DNA of 64,000 nucleotides, taken from assembly GCF_000022025.1 (NCBI RefSeq), contig NC_011886.1:3017209-3081208 (forward strand). The letters run 5' to 3'. This DNA comes from Pseudarthrobacter chlorophenolicus A6 (GTDB lineage Bacteria; Actinomycetota; Actinomycetes; Actinomycetales; Micrococcaceae). Shown here piece by piece: positions 41,097 through 49,012 of the stretch. Position numbers and translations under genes: made by a program. Numbering within the stretch: position 1 is the stretch's first letter; the number at the start of each line of letters is the position of its first letter. The notes under the pieces were generated by a model, which made no database searches, was not told where the DNA came from, and saw only the letters and a program-made list of their open reading frames with translations.

Positions 41097-41118
41097 TGTG
41101 TTTAATGGCAGCTCCAAG

Positions 41119-41174
41119 CCACCACAACAGAGCGCGCGTCAGCCGGGAAACCACCACAACAGAGCGCGCGTCAG
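41119..41174. repeat. two 24-bp direct repeats
   Basis: An exact 24-bp unit beginning CCACCACAACAGAGCGCGCG occurs at 41119-41142 and 41151-41174 with a period of 32. The copies lie in the short gap between the convergent asd and AlkZ-like genes. They are not inverted, so they are not a simple terminator. Confidence 0.75.
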
Positions 41175-41176
41175 GC

Positions 41177-42313
41177 TTAGGTGTCCAGGAACTCAAGGTA
41201 CCGGCGGGCGGCCTTTGCCAGGGCCGCCTGCGCTGCCGGTCCCAACGGCCGGGTCCCGGCAAAGAGTTCGGGTACGACGGCGGCACCACGGCCCGTGCCT
41301 TCCCGCGCCCAGGTGCCCACCACCTCCCCCGCCGCAACCACAGTCTTCTTGAAGACCCCGTTGCCGCCGGGAACGATGCTGTTGAAGTGCTCCGGCGCAA
41401 GGACGGGGCTGCGGTCCTGGTAGCCGAGGACGAACTCGTCGAAGCCGGGCAGCAGCAGGACCGACCTGGCCCCCGGGACGGAGCTGTCCAGCAGGCCGGC
41501 CGTTTCCGGTGAGATCCAGTAGCCCGCGCCGTCGAACTCGACCTCCACTATCTGGCTGCGGACGGCGTCAAGAGCGGCCCTGGCCTCGGTCAGCGGGATC
41601 TGCGTCCACCAAGCGAAGTCCCGCACGGTTGCGGGACCGTGGCTTCGGATGTAGCGCAGCAGGAACTCGGCCACCGACTCGGCCCGCTCGAGGCGCCGCG
41701 ACACCGGAATCCATTCGTCGAAGGCCACCAACAGCTGCTGGTTTCCCGCCAGCGGCCCCTGCACCAGCCAGCCGTGCCGGCACAGCGTGCCCAGGATGTG
41801 GATGCCCCGCTGGCCGGCAGTTGGCTGGCCCGCGGCGTCGAACTCCTTGAACAGGTCTGCACGGCTGACCGGGCCACCCGCGGCGATCCGGGCCAGCGCC
41901 ACATCACGGCTCGCCTCGATATCGGCCCAGGTGATGGCCAGTTCCCGGTGCCGGGCAGCGATGCTCCTGGTGAGGCGCTCGGCAGTGAGGTCCAGCATCC
42001 AGCCGAGGTCCTCGGGGGCCACAAGGTGCAGGGTTCCGCGCATGGGCCAGGAACGGACGATCGAGCCGGCATGAAGGGCGGCACGGACCTCACCCAGGCC
42101 CGATCCGGGGAGCCGCACGCCCACGGCCCACAGGGACGCCTGCAGGTCCTGCGCCTGCATCGCCGTCATCCAGCGCACCACGTCCTCGGCGGAGCCGGGA
42201 ACAGCACCGCCAAGTCGGCTCAATGGCGCCGGCCCGGCAGCCGTGAGCCCCTGGGACGCCAGGCGGAGCCGGCCCATGACGTTGCGGGTCAGCCGCACGG
42301 CCGTTGGTGACAT
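41177..42313 (-). CDS. AlkZ/YcaQ-like winged-helix protein
   Basis: This 378-residue protein belongs to the winged-helix family that includes the DNA glycosylases AlkZ and YcaQ. The N-terminal QAQ in WMTAMQAQDLQASLWAVG corresponds to the catalytic QxQ motif. Other family features are WPMRGTLHLVAPEDLGWML, LVAFDEWIPVSRR and the C-terminal LLLPGFDEFVLGYQDRSPVL. Such enzymes unhook bulky or crosslinked bases; activity here is inferred. A -10-like TAGGAT ends 6 nt before the ATG. Confidence 0.85.
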   Translation of the reverse strand: MSPTAVRLTRNVMGRLRLASQGLTAAGPAPLSRLGGAVPGSAEDVVRWMTAMQAQDLQASLWAVGVRLPGSGLGEVRAALHAGSIVRSWPMRGTLHLVAPEDLGWMLDLTAERLTRSIAARHRELAITWADIEASRDVALARIAAGGPVSRADLFKEFDAAGQPTAGQRGIHILGTLCRHGWLVQGPLAGNQQLLVAFDEWIPVSRRLERAESVAEFLLRYIRSHGPATVRDFAWWTQIPLTEARAALDAVRSQIVEVEFDGAGYWISPETAGLLDSSVPGARSVLLLPGFDEFVLGYQDRSPVLAPEHFNSIVPGGNGVFKKTVVAAGEVVGTWAREGTGRGAAVVPELFAGTRPLGPAAQAALAKAARRYLEFLDT

Positions 42314-42325
42314 TGCTTCATCCTA
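42314..42325 (-). promoter_or_regulatory. leaderless -10 element for the AlkZ-like gene
   Basis: On the minus strand TAGGAT (42325-42320) is followed by GAAGCA and then the ATG at 42313. Confidence 0.5.
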
Positions 42326-42355
42326 GGTGCCGCATCTCCGGGCGCCTACGCCGGT

Positions 42356-42367
42356 TAGGGTGGAACC
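42356..42367 (+). promoter_or_regulatory. leaderless -10 element for the divergent membrane gene
   Basis: TAGGGT (42356-42361) is followed by GGAACC and then the ATG at 42368. Confidence 0.5.
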
Positions 42368-42868
42368 ATGACTTTGGGGAGTTTGTGGCTGTTGCTTGCG
42401 CGTAAAACCAGGATGTGGATGATCGGCGGGACGCTCAGCGTCCTGGCCGGAACGGCGCTGGGGGGCCTTTCCCTCACCAGGTTCCTGGGCAGCGGACAGT
42501 CTGAACCCCGAATTCTTCTTCCCTCCCTGGCCCTGAGCCTGGGCGGAGGTTACGCGGTCCTCTTTCCCGGCCTCAGCACGGGCTGCCAGGGCGTGCGGAT
42601 CCGCAGGGACTGGCGCCGCCACCCGATGACCGGACGGGTGCTCTGGGTCCTGTCCCTGGTGGTCGCCACCGCCGGCCTCGCCACCTGCATCGTGGCCGGG
42701 ACCGTGAGCCCGCTGGCGCCCGGGCAGCTGGTGTGGATCTTCATGGGCCTCTACCTGGCACTGGCCGGGTGGGCCTCGGCAGTCATGGGCGCGGCAGCGT
42801 CCCTGCGGCAGGACCCGGCAGGCACTTCAGTGGCCGCCGAAGAGGAACTTACAGTTCCAGGCCGATAA
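42368..42868 (+). CDS. four-span membrane protein, unknown function
   Basis: This 166-residue protein has about four membrane segments: MWMIGGTLSVLAGTALGGLS, LPSLALSLGGGYAVLFPGL, VLWVLSLVVATAGLATCIVA and WIFMGLYLALAGWASAVMGA. It is divergent from the AlkZ-like gene across 54 bp and overlaps the 3' end of murB by 20 bp. No family is recognised. Confidence 0.75.
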   Translation: MTLGSLWLLLARKTRMWMIGGTLSVLAGTALGGLSLTRFLGSGQSEPRILLPSLALSLGGGYAVLFPGLSTGCQGVRIRRDWRRHPMTGRVLWVLSLVVATAGLATCIVAGTVSPLAPGQLVWIFMGLYLALAGWASAVMGAAASLRQDPAGTSVAAEEELTVPGR

Positions 42869-43916
42869 GCAGCGGCTCGGGGTGCAGCCGGACGCCAAAG
42901 CGGCGTTCGACGCCGGCACGCACCTCGCGTGCCACAGCCACCACGTCGGAGGCGCCTGCGCCGCCGCGGTTGGTGATGGCCAGCGTGTGCTTGGTGGACA
43001 GCGAAGCCCGTCCCCCGGACACGCTGTCCGGTTCGAGCCCGAAGCCCTTGCCGAAGCCGGCTTGGTCTATCAGCCACGCAGCGGACAGCTTGACCATCCC
43101 GTCCTGGCCGGCAGGGTACCGCGGCGCGTTCTCCGGCAGCGACGCCGCCTCCGCCTCGGGAACAATCGGGTTGGTAAAGAACGACCCCGTCGAATAGGTG
43201 TCCCGGTCCGCAGCATCGAGGACCATGCCCTTGGAGGCCCGCAGCCGCAGCACTTCCCGGCGCACATCGTTCGAGTAAGCCCGCTTGCCCGCCTCCACGC
43301 CCAGGGAACGCGCCAGCTCGGCGTACCGGATGGGGGCGCTCATCCGGCCCAGCGGCAGCTGGAATTCGACCGTCAGCACCACATAACGGGGGGAACCGTT
43401 CACGGTGGTCTGCTTCAGGATGGAGTCCCGGTACCCAAACTTCAGCTCGGAGTTGGTGAAGGTCTGCACGGCGTTCCGCTCGCGGTCCCAGGTCCGGACC
43501 GCGGCAATGGTCTGCGAAACGTCGGCGCCATAGGCACCCACGTTCTGGACCGGCGTCGCGCCCGTTGACCCCGGAATCCCGGATAGCGCTTCGATACCGG
43601 ACCACGCGTGGCGGACGGCGTAGTCCACCAGCTGGTCCCAGTTGTGCCCGGCCTGGACCACCACGGCCACCCCGCCGCAGGAGTCCTCCGCGTTGACCGT
43701 GAAGCCCTCGGAGGCGATCTTCACCACCGTCCCGGGGTACCCGTCGTCGGAGATCAGGAGGTTGGAACCGCCCGCGATGATCAGCACCTGTTCCCCGGCG
43801 GCATCCGCGGTGCGGACCGCGTCGATGATCTCAGCCTCGGTCCGCGCCTCGATGTACTTGCCGGCAGGGCCGCCGACGGCGGAGGTGGTCAGGGAGGAAA
43901 GCAGCGTGGAAGTCAC
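42849..43916 (-). CDS. murB: UDP-N-acetylenolpyruvoylglucosamine reductase
   Basis: MurB reduces UDP-GlcNAc-enolpyruvate to UDP-MurNAc in peptidoglycan synthesis, using FAD and NADPH. The 355-residue protein has the FAD-binding loop VLIIAGGSNLLISDDGYPGT and the substrate part ALSGIPGSTGATPVQNVGAY. The catalytic serine is in STGSFFTNP, and the C-terminal GRASLSTKHTLAITNRGGAG follows. I chose the GTG at 43916 because TAACGT ends 6 nt before it; a GTG one codon earlier is the alternative. Confidence 0.95.
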   Translation of the reverse strand: MTSTLLSSLTTSAVGGPAGKYIEARTEAEIIDAVRTADAAGEQVLIIAGGSNLLISDDGYPGTVVKIASEGFTVNAEDSCGGVAVVVQAGHNWDQLVDYAVRHAWSGIEALSGIPGSTGATPVQNVGAYGADVSQTIAAVRTWDRERNAVQTFTNSELKFGYRDSILKQTTVNGSPRYVVLTVEFQLPLGRMSAPIRYAELARSLGVEAGKRAYSNDVRREVLRLRASKGMVLDAADRDTYSTGSFFTNPIVPEAEAASLPENAPRYPAGQDGMVKLSAAWLIDQAGFGKGFGLEPDSVSGGRASLSTKHTLAITNRGGAGASDVVAVAREVRAGVERRFGVRLHPEPLLIGLEL

Positions 43917-43928
43917 CACAACACGTTA
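43917..43928 (-). promoter_or_regulatory. leaderless -10 element for murB
   Basis: TAACGT (43928-43923) is followed by GTTGTG and then the GTG at 43916. It overlaps the arm of the neighbouring hairpin. Confidence 0.4.
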
Positions 43929-43966
43929 CCCGAAGATACCGTACGGGCACGGTAGCTTCGGGTAAC
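43925..43966 (-). terminator. hairpin between the MFS gene and murB
   Basis: An 11-bp stem (43925-43935 with 43956-43966) encloses a second 6-bp stem (43937-43942 with 43949-43954). It begins at the MFS stop codon. No T run follows on the minus strand. Confidence 0.8.
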
Positions 43967-45237
43967 TAGCCGAGCTTCCGGGCCACCGGGGAAAGGAAGA
44001 AGCTGACGGCCAGCATCACCATGACGGCCAGCAGGGAGTGCAGGATGCCCACGTGCTCGGCCAGCAGGCCCAGCAGCGGCGGCCCGCACAGGAATGCGCC
44101 GTAGCCGATGGTGGAGACCACGGAGACCCTGGCGGCGGCCTTGGCGGGGTCGTCGGCCGCGGCGGACATGCCCACGGGGAATCCCAGCGAGGCACCCAGC
44201 CCCCAGATGGCGAGGCCGATGAAGGCGAGCCACGGTACGGGCGCGAAGACGAAGAGCCCCAGCCCCAGGACCGCCAGCGCAGCACACCATCGCATCACCG
44301 GAACCCTGCCGTAACGGTCCAGGACAAGGGTTCCGGCGAACCGGCCAATGGTCATGAACGTGACGAACAGCCCGTACCCGGCGGCGCCGGCGGCATCGCT
44401 TTGCCCGTGCCCGTCCGCCAGCGCAAGGGCCACCCAGTCCCCCGCCGCGCCTTCGGCCAGGGCCAGTCCCAGCACCAGGACACCCAGGAGGAGGGTCCGC
44501 CGGTCCCGCCAGGCCTGGGCGATCTTGCGCTTGTTGTCGAGGGGGGCCTCCCCCTCCCCGGCGGTGATGAGGGGAATGGGTCCGGTGGTGGGGTCCTCGA
44601 AGTGGTCAGGGGTGTACGTCCGCTCCCCCGCTACCGCGGTGATGTCCGCACGGAACCAGGACGCCGCCGTGGCTACCGATACGGCGACCACCAGGCCGGC
44701 CGCGCCGAGGTGCAAGGCCACCGGCAGGGACACCGCCGCAGCGGCCGCCCCCAGGCCCGCGCCCGCCACGGTCCCCAGGCTGAACGCACCGTGCAGCCTG
44801 GGCATGATGTGCCGGCCCACGGCCCGTTCCACCGCTGCGCCCTCAACGTTGGAGGCGGTGTTCCAACTTCCGGTGCCCAGCCCGATAACGGCCAGGCCCG
44901 CCGCCGTCGCCACGGGACTGGCCAGCACGGAGGTGCCAAGCCCCGCGAGCAGCAGGCCAAAACCCACCATGATGCTGCCGGTCCGGATGGTCTGCTTGGA
45001 GCCCAGCCGGAGCACGATCAGCCCCGAGGCGGACACCGATGCAAACGAACCCAAGGTCAGGCAGAGGAGCAGGACGCCCACATTTCCCGGGGTCAGGTCC
45101 AGGGCGTCACGGATGGCCGGGAGCCGGGATACCCAGGACGCGAACGCCAGCCCGCTGGCGCCGTAGGCCACTACGACGGCGTTGCGCCAGTGGGTGACGC
45201 CGGCCGCTGTGGCGTGGGGTGCTGCCGCTTTGGTCAA
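43966..45237 (-). CDS. MFS transporter
   Basis: This 423-residue protein has about 12 membrane segments with a charged central loop near residue 215. It includes VVAYGASGLAFASWVSRLPA, GVLLLCLTLGSFASVSASGL and DRYGRVPVMRWCAALAVLGL. This type resembles the FucP/YbjJ-like MFS proteins, but the substrate is unknown. The start is a TTG at 45237, 10 nt after the HadB-like gene, so it may be co-transcribed with the dehydratase pair. Confidence 0.85.
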   Translation of the reverse strand: MTKAAAPHATAAGVTHWRNAVVVAYGASGLAFASWVSRLPAIRDALDLTPGNVGVLLLCLTLGSFASVSASGLIVLRLGSKQTIRTGSIMVGFGLLLAGLGTSVLASPVATAAGLAVIGLGTGSWNTASNVEGAAVERAVGRHIMPRLHGAFSLGTVAGAGLGAAAAAVSLPVALHLGAAGLVVAVSVATAASWFRADITAVAGERTYTPDHFEDPTTGPIPLITAGEGEAPLDNKRKIAQAWRDRRTLLLGVLVLGLALAEGAAGDWVALALADGHGQSDAAGAAGYGLFVTFMTIGRFAGTLVLDRYGRVPVMRWCAALAVLGLGLFVFAPVPWLAFIGLAIWGLGASLGFPVGMSAAADDPAKAAARVSVVSTIGYGAFLCGPPLLGLLAEHVGILHSLLAVMVMLAVSFFLSPVARKLG

Positions 45238-45247
45238 GGAGGTTCCG

Positions 45248-45685
45248 CTAGGAGAGCTTGACGACGGCCTGGGCCTTCATCAGGACTTTTTGCCCGGCTG
45301 CGGTGACGGTGAGGTCCACGCGGGCGGTTCCTGCCTCGGCGTCGAGCTTTCCAATGGTTCCGCTGACCTCAATAGTGGCGCCGGGCTCCGCGGTGCCGGT
45401 GGTGTCTGTGACCAGGACGGGCTTGGTGAAGCGGGTCTGGAAATCGACGACGGCGGCCGGGTCGCCCGCCCAGTCGGTCACCAGCTGGACGGCCGAACCC
45501 ATGGTGAACATGCCGTGGGCGATGACGCCGGGCAGTTCCACGCCGGTGGCGAAGGCCTCGTTCCAGTGGATGGGGTTGAAGTCGCCGGAGGCGCCTGCGT
45601 ACTTGACCAGGTCCGTGCGGGTGACCTCGACGGTGCGGCTGCCGATCTCCTGGCCGGCTGCCAGGTCAGTGATGCTGGGGCTCAT
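45248..45685 (-). CDS. MaoC-family (R)-hydratase, HadB-like
   Basis: This 145-residue hot-dog fold protein has the hydratase 2 motif YAGASGDFNPIHWNEAFA with catalytic Asp and His. The next segment is VIAHGMFTMGSAVQLVTDW. It lies 2 nt after its HadA-like partner. In mycobacteria HadA and HadB form a heterodimer that dehydrates 3-hydroxyacyl-ACP. The genus suggested here makes no mycolic acids, so a more general fatty-acyl role is likely. Confidence 0.9.
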   Translation of the reverse strand: MSPSITDLAAGQEIGSRTVEVTRTDLVKYAGASGDFNPIHWNEAFATGVELPGVIAHGMFTMGSAVQLVTDWAGDPAAVVDFQTRFTKPVLVTDTTGTAEPGATIEVSGTIGKLDAEAGTARVDLTVTAAGQKVLMKAQAVVKLS

Positions 45686-45687
45686 GG

Positions 45688-46149
45688 TTACTGTCCCTCT
45701 CCGCGGACCAGGATGGATGACGTGGTGGTGGTGACCTGCTCGCGGGCGTCACCGTCGCCGAGCGCGAAGATTTCGGAGCGGGTGGTGATCATGGCGCCGC
45801 CGCCCATGGCGCGGACGCCGTCCACGTGCAGTTCGGCCACGAGCCGGTCACCGGCGAAAATGGGCCGGTGGTGGGTGAAGCGCTGGTCTGCGTGGACCAC
45901 GCGGGAGAAGTCGATGCCGGCGTCCGGATCCTCGATGAGCTGGGCGTCGGCGCGCTGGGCGACGATGATGGCGAAGGTGGGCGGTGCCACGAGGTCCCGG
46001 TGGCCCAATGCCGTGGCGGCATCGACATCGAAGTGTGCGGGATGGGTGGCCTTGACTGCCCGGGCGAACTCGCGGATCTTCTCACGGCCGACGTCGTACA
46101 CCTCTGCAGCAGGGTAGCTCCGGCCCTGCAGATCCGGATTGATAGTCAT
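45688..46149 (-). CDS. FAS1-type dehydratase, HadA-like
   Basis: This 153-residue protein has the N-terminal MaoC-like hot-dog fold without the catalytic Asp-His pair, as in HadA. It has VYDVGREKIREFARAVKATH, LVAPPTFAIIVAQRA and VHADQRFTHHRPIFAGDRL. It forms an operon with the HadB-like gene. A -10-like TAAGCT lies 7 nt before the ATG. Confidence 0.9.
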   Translation of the reverse strand: MTINPDLQGRSYPAAEVYDVGREKIREFARAVKATHPAHFDVDAATALGHRDLVAPPTFAIIVAQRADAQLIEDPDAGIDFSRVVHADQRFTHHRPIFAGDRLVAELHVDGVRAMGGGAMITTRSEIFALGDGDAREQVTTTTSSILVRGEGQ

Positions 46150-46162
46150 GGCCCCAAGCTTA
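46150..46162 (-). promoter_or_regulatory. leaderless -10 element for the HadA-like gene
   Basis: TAAGCT (46162-46157) is followed by seven bases (TGGGGCC) and then the ATG at 46149. The GGGG could also serve as a weak ribosome site. Confidence 0.4.
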
Positions 46163-46211
46163 TCGTCCGCGTGATGACGGGCCGAAAACGGGGCGCTTCC
46201 CGGCAGCGCTG

Positions 46212-46436
46212 CTAGCGGCGCAGGTTCTTCCGGATCGACTGGCCGCGGACCACCATGCCCACCACATGCAGGACCAGGCCCAGGCCGATCAGCGGCAGGG
46301 AGGCCATGGCCAGGCCCTGGTTGCCGCTGGTGTTGCCCACGAGGTTCAGGATGATGCCGACGGCGATCAGGCCCATGGCGCTGAAAACCGTGACTTTGTA
46401 GGAGGTGGGCGCGGTGGCCCAGAATTCGTTCAGCAC
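46212..46436 (-). CDS. small two-helix membrane protein
   Basis: This 74-residue protein has two membrane helices (VTVFSAMGLIAVGIILNLVG and LPLIGLGLVLHVVGMVVRGQ) and a basic C terminus (SIRKNLRR). The start is a GTG with TAGACT ending 6 nt upstream. It lies 62 nt upstream of the HadA-like gene on the same strand. No function can be assigned. Confidence 0.75.
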   Translation of the reverse strand: MLNEFWATAPTSYKVTVFSAMGLIAVGIILNLVGNTSGNQGLAMASLPLIGLGLVLHVVGMVVRGQSIRKNLRR

Positions 46437-46448
46437 CGTCCAAGTCTA
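46437..46448 (-). promoter_or_regulatory. leaderless -10 element for the small membrane gene
   Basis: TAGACT (46448-46443) is followed by TGGACG and then the GTG at 46436. It is the same hexamer and spacing as at thyA. Confidence 0.5.
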
Positions 46449-46491
46449 CCGGGCTGCCCGGCCCGGACTGCGGGTGCCCCTGAGGCAGCTC

Positions 46492-47433
46492 CTAGAACAA
46501 CGCTTCCTGCACGGCCGGCACTGCCGAGGCGAAGTCCCCCGGTTCAATGGTCCTGGCCGTCAGGTGCGCCAGGTTCACCACGAACAGTGAATCTGTGCCG
46601 TCCAGCCGGGCCAGGACGTTGGCTCCGCTGATGGCGGCGACAGTAAAGCCGTGCTCCCCGCCGTCCAGGGGATGGGGGTAGGCGTGCCGGGCCGCCGGAC
46701 CATAGACGGCGTCCGCCTGGGCGGGACGCACCCACGATTCGTCAACCACGGTGAAGCCGCCGACGGCGGTGCGTGCCAGCAGGTACCGCACGTCGCCTGC
46801 GTGGCTGCTGCTGATGGCATCCAGGTCTCCCGCGGCCAGCGGTTGCAGGAGGGCCTCGGTTTTGGCACTGGAGCGCACCTGCTGGGTGAGCGCCAGTTCG
46901 GCCGTGACCAGGTCCTCCAGGACCCGGACCACCCGGCCGTCGTCCGCCCGTGCCACGTAACGGGCCATCGTGGCACCCTGTTCGGCCAGCCGGTTCCACT
47001 TCCTGGGGCCGGAGGCCGTACCCACCTTCGTGGCGCCACCGGCGAAGGTGGCCACGTACAGCCAATGTTCCTGCATCAGGTAGTCGCGGAGCCCGGGAGT
47101 CACCCGGCCGCCACGGTGGAAGTCGTGGATCAGCCGGGACTCGTCCAGGACGAAGCAGCGTTCGCATTGCCGTCCCCTGGCGGCCGGGGCGGCTGCCTTG
47201 CACAGGATGTGGTCGCGGCGGGCGGACGAGTGGACCACCAGGTGCCCCAGGCAGGACTTGGCCGGCCCGGCGACCCGAAAGCCGAGCCGTGCGCCCGGGC
47301 GGAGGCTCAACTCCCGGAAGTCCCCGGATGGTGACTGGAGCCGCAGTGCCGGGGCGCCGCCGTCGTCCGCTGCCGTGGCGGCGGGCGGACCATCCCAAAA
47401 GACCCCGTGGACCAGATAGCGGGTATCGGTCAC
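46492..47433 (-). CDS. DUF2797-family protein
   Basis: This 313-residue protein matches the DUF2797 family as I know it. It has cysteines in KSCLGHLVVHSS, ILCKAAAPAARGRQCERCFV that may bind zinc, and the family core LYVATFAGGATKVGTASGPR followed by KWNRLAEQGATMA. The start is a GTG with AGGAG upstream. Function is unknown. Confidence 0.75.
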   Translation of the reverse strand: MTDTRYLVHGVFWDGPPAATAADDGGAPALRLQSPSGDFRELSLRPGARLGFRVAGPAKSCLGHLVVHSSARRDHILCKAAAPAARGRQCERCFVLDESRLIHDFHRGGRVTPGLRDYLMQEHWLYVATFAGGATKVGTASGPRKWNRLAEQGATMARYVARADDGRVVRVLEDLVTAELALTQQVRSSAKTEALLQPLAAGDLDAISSSHAGDVRYLLARTAVGGFTVVDESWVRPAQADAVYGPAARHAYPHPLDGGEHGFTVAAISGANVLARLDGTDSLFVVNLAHLTARTIEPGDFASAVPAVQEALF

Positions 47434-47462
47434 GGGGTCTCCTGAAGTGCTGGGGGCGGGCG

Positions 47463-48326
47463 CTACAGCGCGGGCTGCACCCCAAAGGCTACAGCCAGTT
47501 TCATGATCTTTTCGGCGCGGCCCAAGCGGGGCAGGTCCGAGCCGTCGCGGATGACGCGGCCATTGGCTTCGAAGTCGTTCATGAAGTCGGTGGCCCAGGC
47601 GACGTCGGACGGCGTGGGGCTGATGACCTCGTTGATCACGGGGGTCTGGTCGATGGCCAGGCAGAGCTTGCCGGTCATGCCCATCATCACGGTGATGCCG
47701 GTCTGCTCGCGCAGGATGGGGTGGTTGGTGCCCACGGTGGGTCCGTCGATGGGGCCGGGCAGGTTGCCGACGCGGCTGGCCACAACGAGCTTGGCGCGGG
47801 GGTAGGCCATGGCCTCGGGCGTGGCGGCCATGCCGGTGTCCCGGCGGAAATCGCCGGAACCGAAGGCCAGGCGGAACGCGCCCTGGGCCTTGGCGATGTT
47901 GTTGGCTTCTTCGATGCCGACGGCGGACTCCACCAGGGGAATGACGGGGGTCTTGCCGTCCATGCGGTGGAAGCTTTCGGTGACCTGGTCAGCGGATTCG
48001 GTCTTGGCGAGCATGACGCCCAGCAGGCCGGGGGTGCCGCGGAGGCCGGCAAGGTCATCTGCCCAGAACGGGCTGGTGGCGTCGTTGATGCGGACCCAGG
48101 CCTGGCCGCCGCGGGTCAGCCAGTCCACCACGTTGCCCCGCGCCGTGTCCTTCTGGGACGGGTCCACGGCGTCTTCGATATCAAGAATGATCGAATCTGC
48201 GCGTGATACGGCGGACTGGTCGAAGAGCTCGGTCTTCATGGCGTTCACGAGGAGCCAGGAGCGGGCGATCTCTGCGGGGATGTTGCGTTCAGGCCGTACG
48301 GTCTCGGCGGCGGTGGTAGACGTCAT
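47463..48326 (-). CDS. HpcH/HpaI-type CoA-ester lyase (CitE-like)
   Basis: This 287-residue TIM-barrel protein resembles the citrate lyase beta subunit and malyl/citramalyl-CoA lyases. Seen are SIILDIEDAVDPSQKDTARG, VRINDATSPFWADDL, GVMLAKTESADQVTESFHRM and LVESAVGIEEANNIAKAQGA. These include the metal-binding acidic residues. No citrate lyase alpha subunit lies nearby, so a free CoA-ester lyase is more likely. TACTGT ends 7 nt before the ATG. Confidence 0.88.
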   Translation of the reverse strand: MTSTTAAETVRPERNIPAEIARSWLLVNAMKTELFDQSAVSRADSIILDIEDAVDPSQKDTARGNVVDWLTRGGQAWVRINDATSPFWADDLAGLRGTPGLLGVMLAKTESADQVTESFHRMDGKTPVIPLVESAVGIEEANNIAKAQGAFRLAFGSGDFRRDTGMAATPEAMAYPRAKLVVASRVGNLPGPIDGPTVGTNHPILREQTGITVMMGMTGKLCLAIDQTPVINEVISPTPSDVAWATDFMNDFEANGRVIRDGSDLPRLGRAEKIMKLAVAFGVQPAL

Positions 48327-48339
48327 GGCTTCTACAGTA
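48327..48339 (-). promoter_or_regulatory. leaderless -10 element for the CitE-like gene
   Basis: TACTGT (48339-48334) is followed by seven bases (AGAAGCC) and then the ATG at 48326. Confidence 0.35.
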
Positions 48340-48505
48340 TCTGCCCCGCCACCGGCACGCGGAAGAAATGGGCTCCGGTGTGAGGATCAATACGAACTAA
48401 ACGGGATGTGACTGTGTTCCGGTTGCACTGGCCAGCACGGCATGTCCTTTCCCCTTCCAGTTGTAGAAGAAATGTCCACCAAAGGGAATGCCTTGCCAAA
48501 GACCC

Positions 48506-48533
48506 TTGACCGGTCACTTGTTTTTTGCAAGTG
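48506..48533 (+). promoter_or_regulatory. possible promoter/operator for VOC-hxlR
   Basis: TTGACC (48506-48511) resembles a -35. Just after it, CACTTG and CAAGTG form an inverted repeat (48515-48520 and 48528-48533, spacer TTTTTTG). It lies upstream of a VOC gene and an HxlR-family regulator and could be that regulator's site. Confidence 0.4.
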
Positions 48534-48572
48534 TTACTTCCGTCACCCTCAGAGCCTACGAAAGAGACCACC

Positions 48573-49007
48573 ATGACTTCCATGTTCGTCAACCTGCCGG
48601 TCACCGACCTGGACCGCGCCAAGGCGTTCTACACGGCCATCGGATTCACCATCAACCCGCTCTTCACGGACCACAACGCCGCCTGCGTGGTTGTTGAAGA
48701 GGACCACAGCTATTTCATGATCCTGGTCCGCGACTTCTTCCAGACCTTCACCAACCGGCCCATCGGAGACCCGGCCGCCGCAGTGTCCGTGTCAACGGCA
48801 ATCTTCGTGGACAGCAGGGAGGACGTGGACGCTGCGCTCGCCGCAGGCCTGGCCGCGGGCGGCTCCGAGGACCACCCGGCCACGGACCTCGGCTTCATGT
48901 ACCAGCGCCAGCTCACGGACCCGGACGGAAACGTCCTCGAATTCGGCTACATGCACCCCGCCGCGGCCGAACAGGGCCCCCAGGCTTTTGTAAACCAGCA
49001 GTCCTGA
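48573..49007 (+). CDS. VOC-family (glyoxalase-fold) protein
   Basis: This 144-residue protein has the vicinal oxygen chelate fold: FVNLPVTDLDRAKAFYTAIG at the N terminus and LTDPDGNVLEFGYMHP near the C terminus with the expected metal-side Glu. Its exact substrate is unknown; family members bind or break down small toxic compounds. The ATG at 48573 follows GAAAGAGA. It forms an operon with the HxlR-type regulator 5 nt downstream. Confidence 0.88.
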   Translation: MTSMFVNLPVTDLDRAKAFYTAIGFTINPLFTDHNAACVVVEEDHSYFMILVRDFFQTFTNRPIGDPAAAVSVSTAIFVDSREDVDAALAAGLAAGGSEDHPATDLGFMYQRQLTDPDGNVLEFGYMHPAAAEQGPQAFVNQQS

Positions 49008-49012
49008 GGCCG

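Noticed and set aside
41119..41174. CRISPR array
   Set aside because: There are only two units and the gap between them is 8 nt, far too short for spacers. No cas genes are present.
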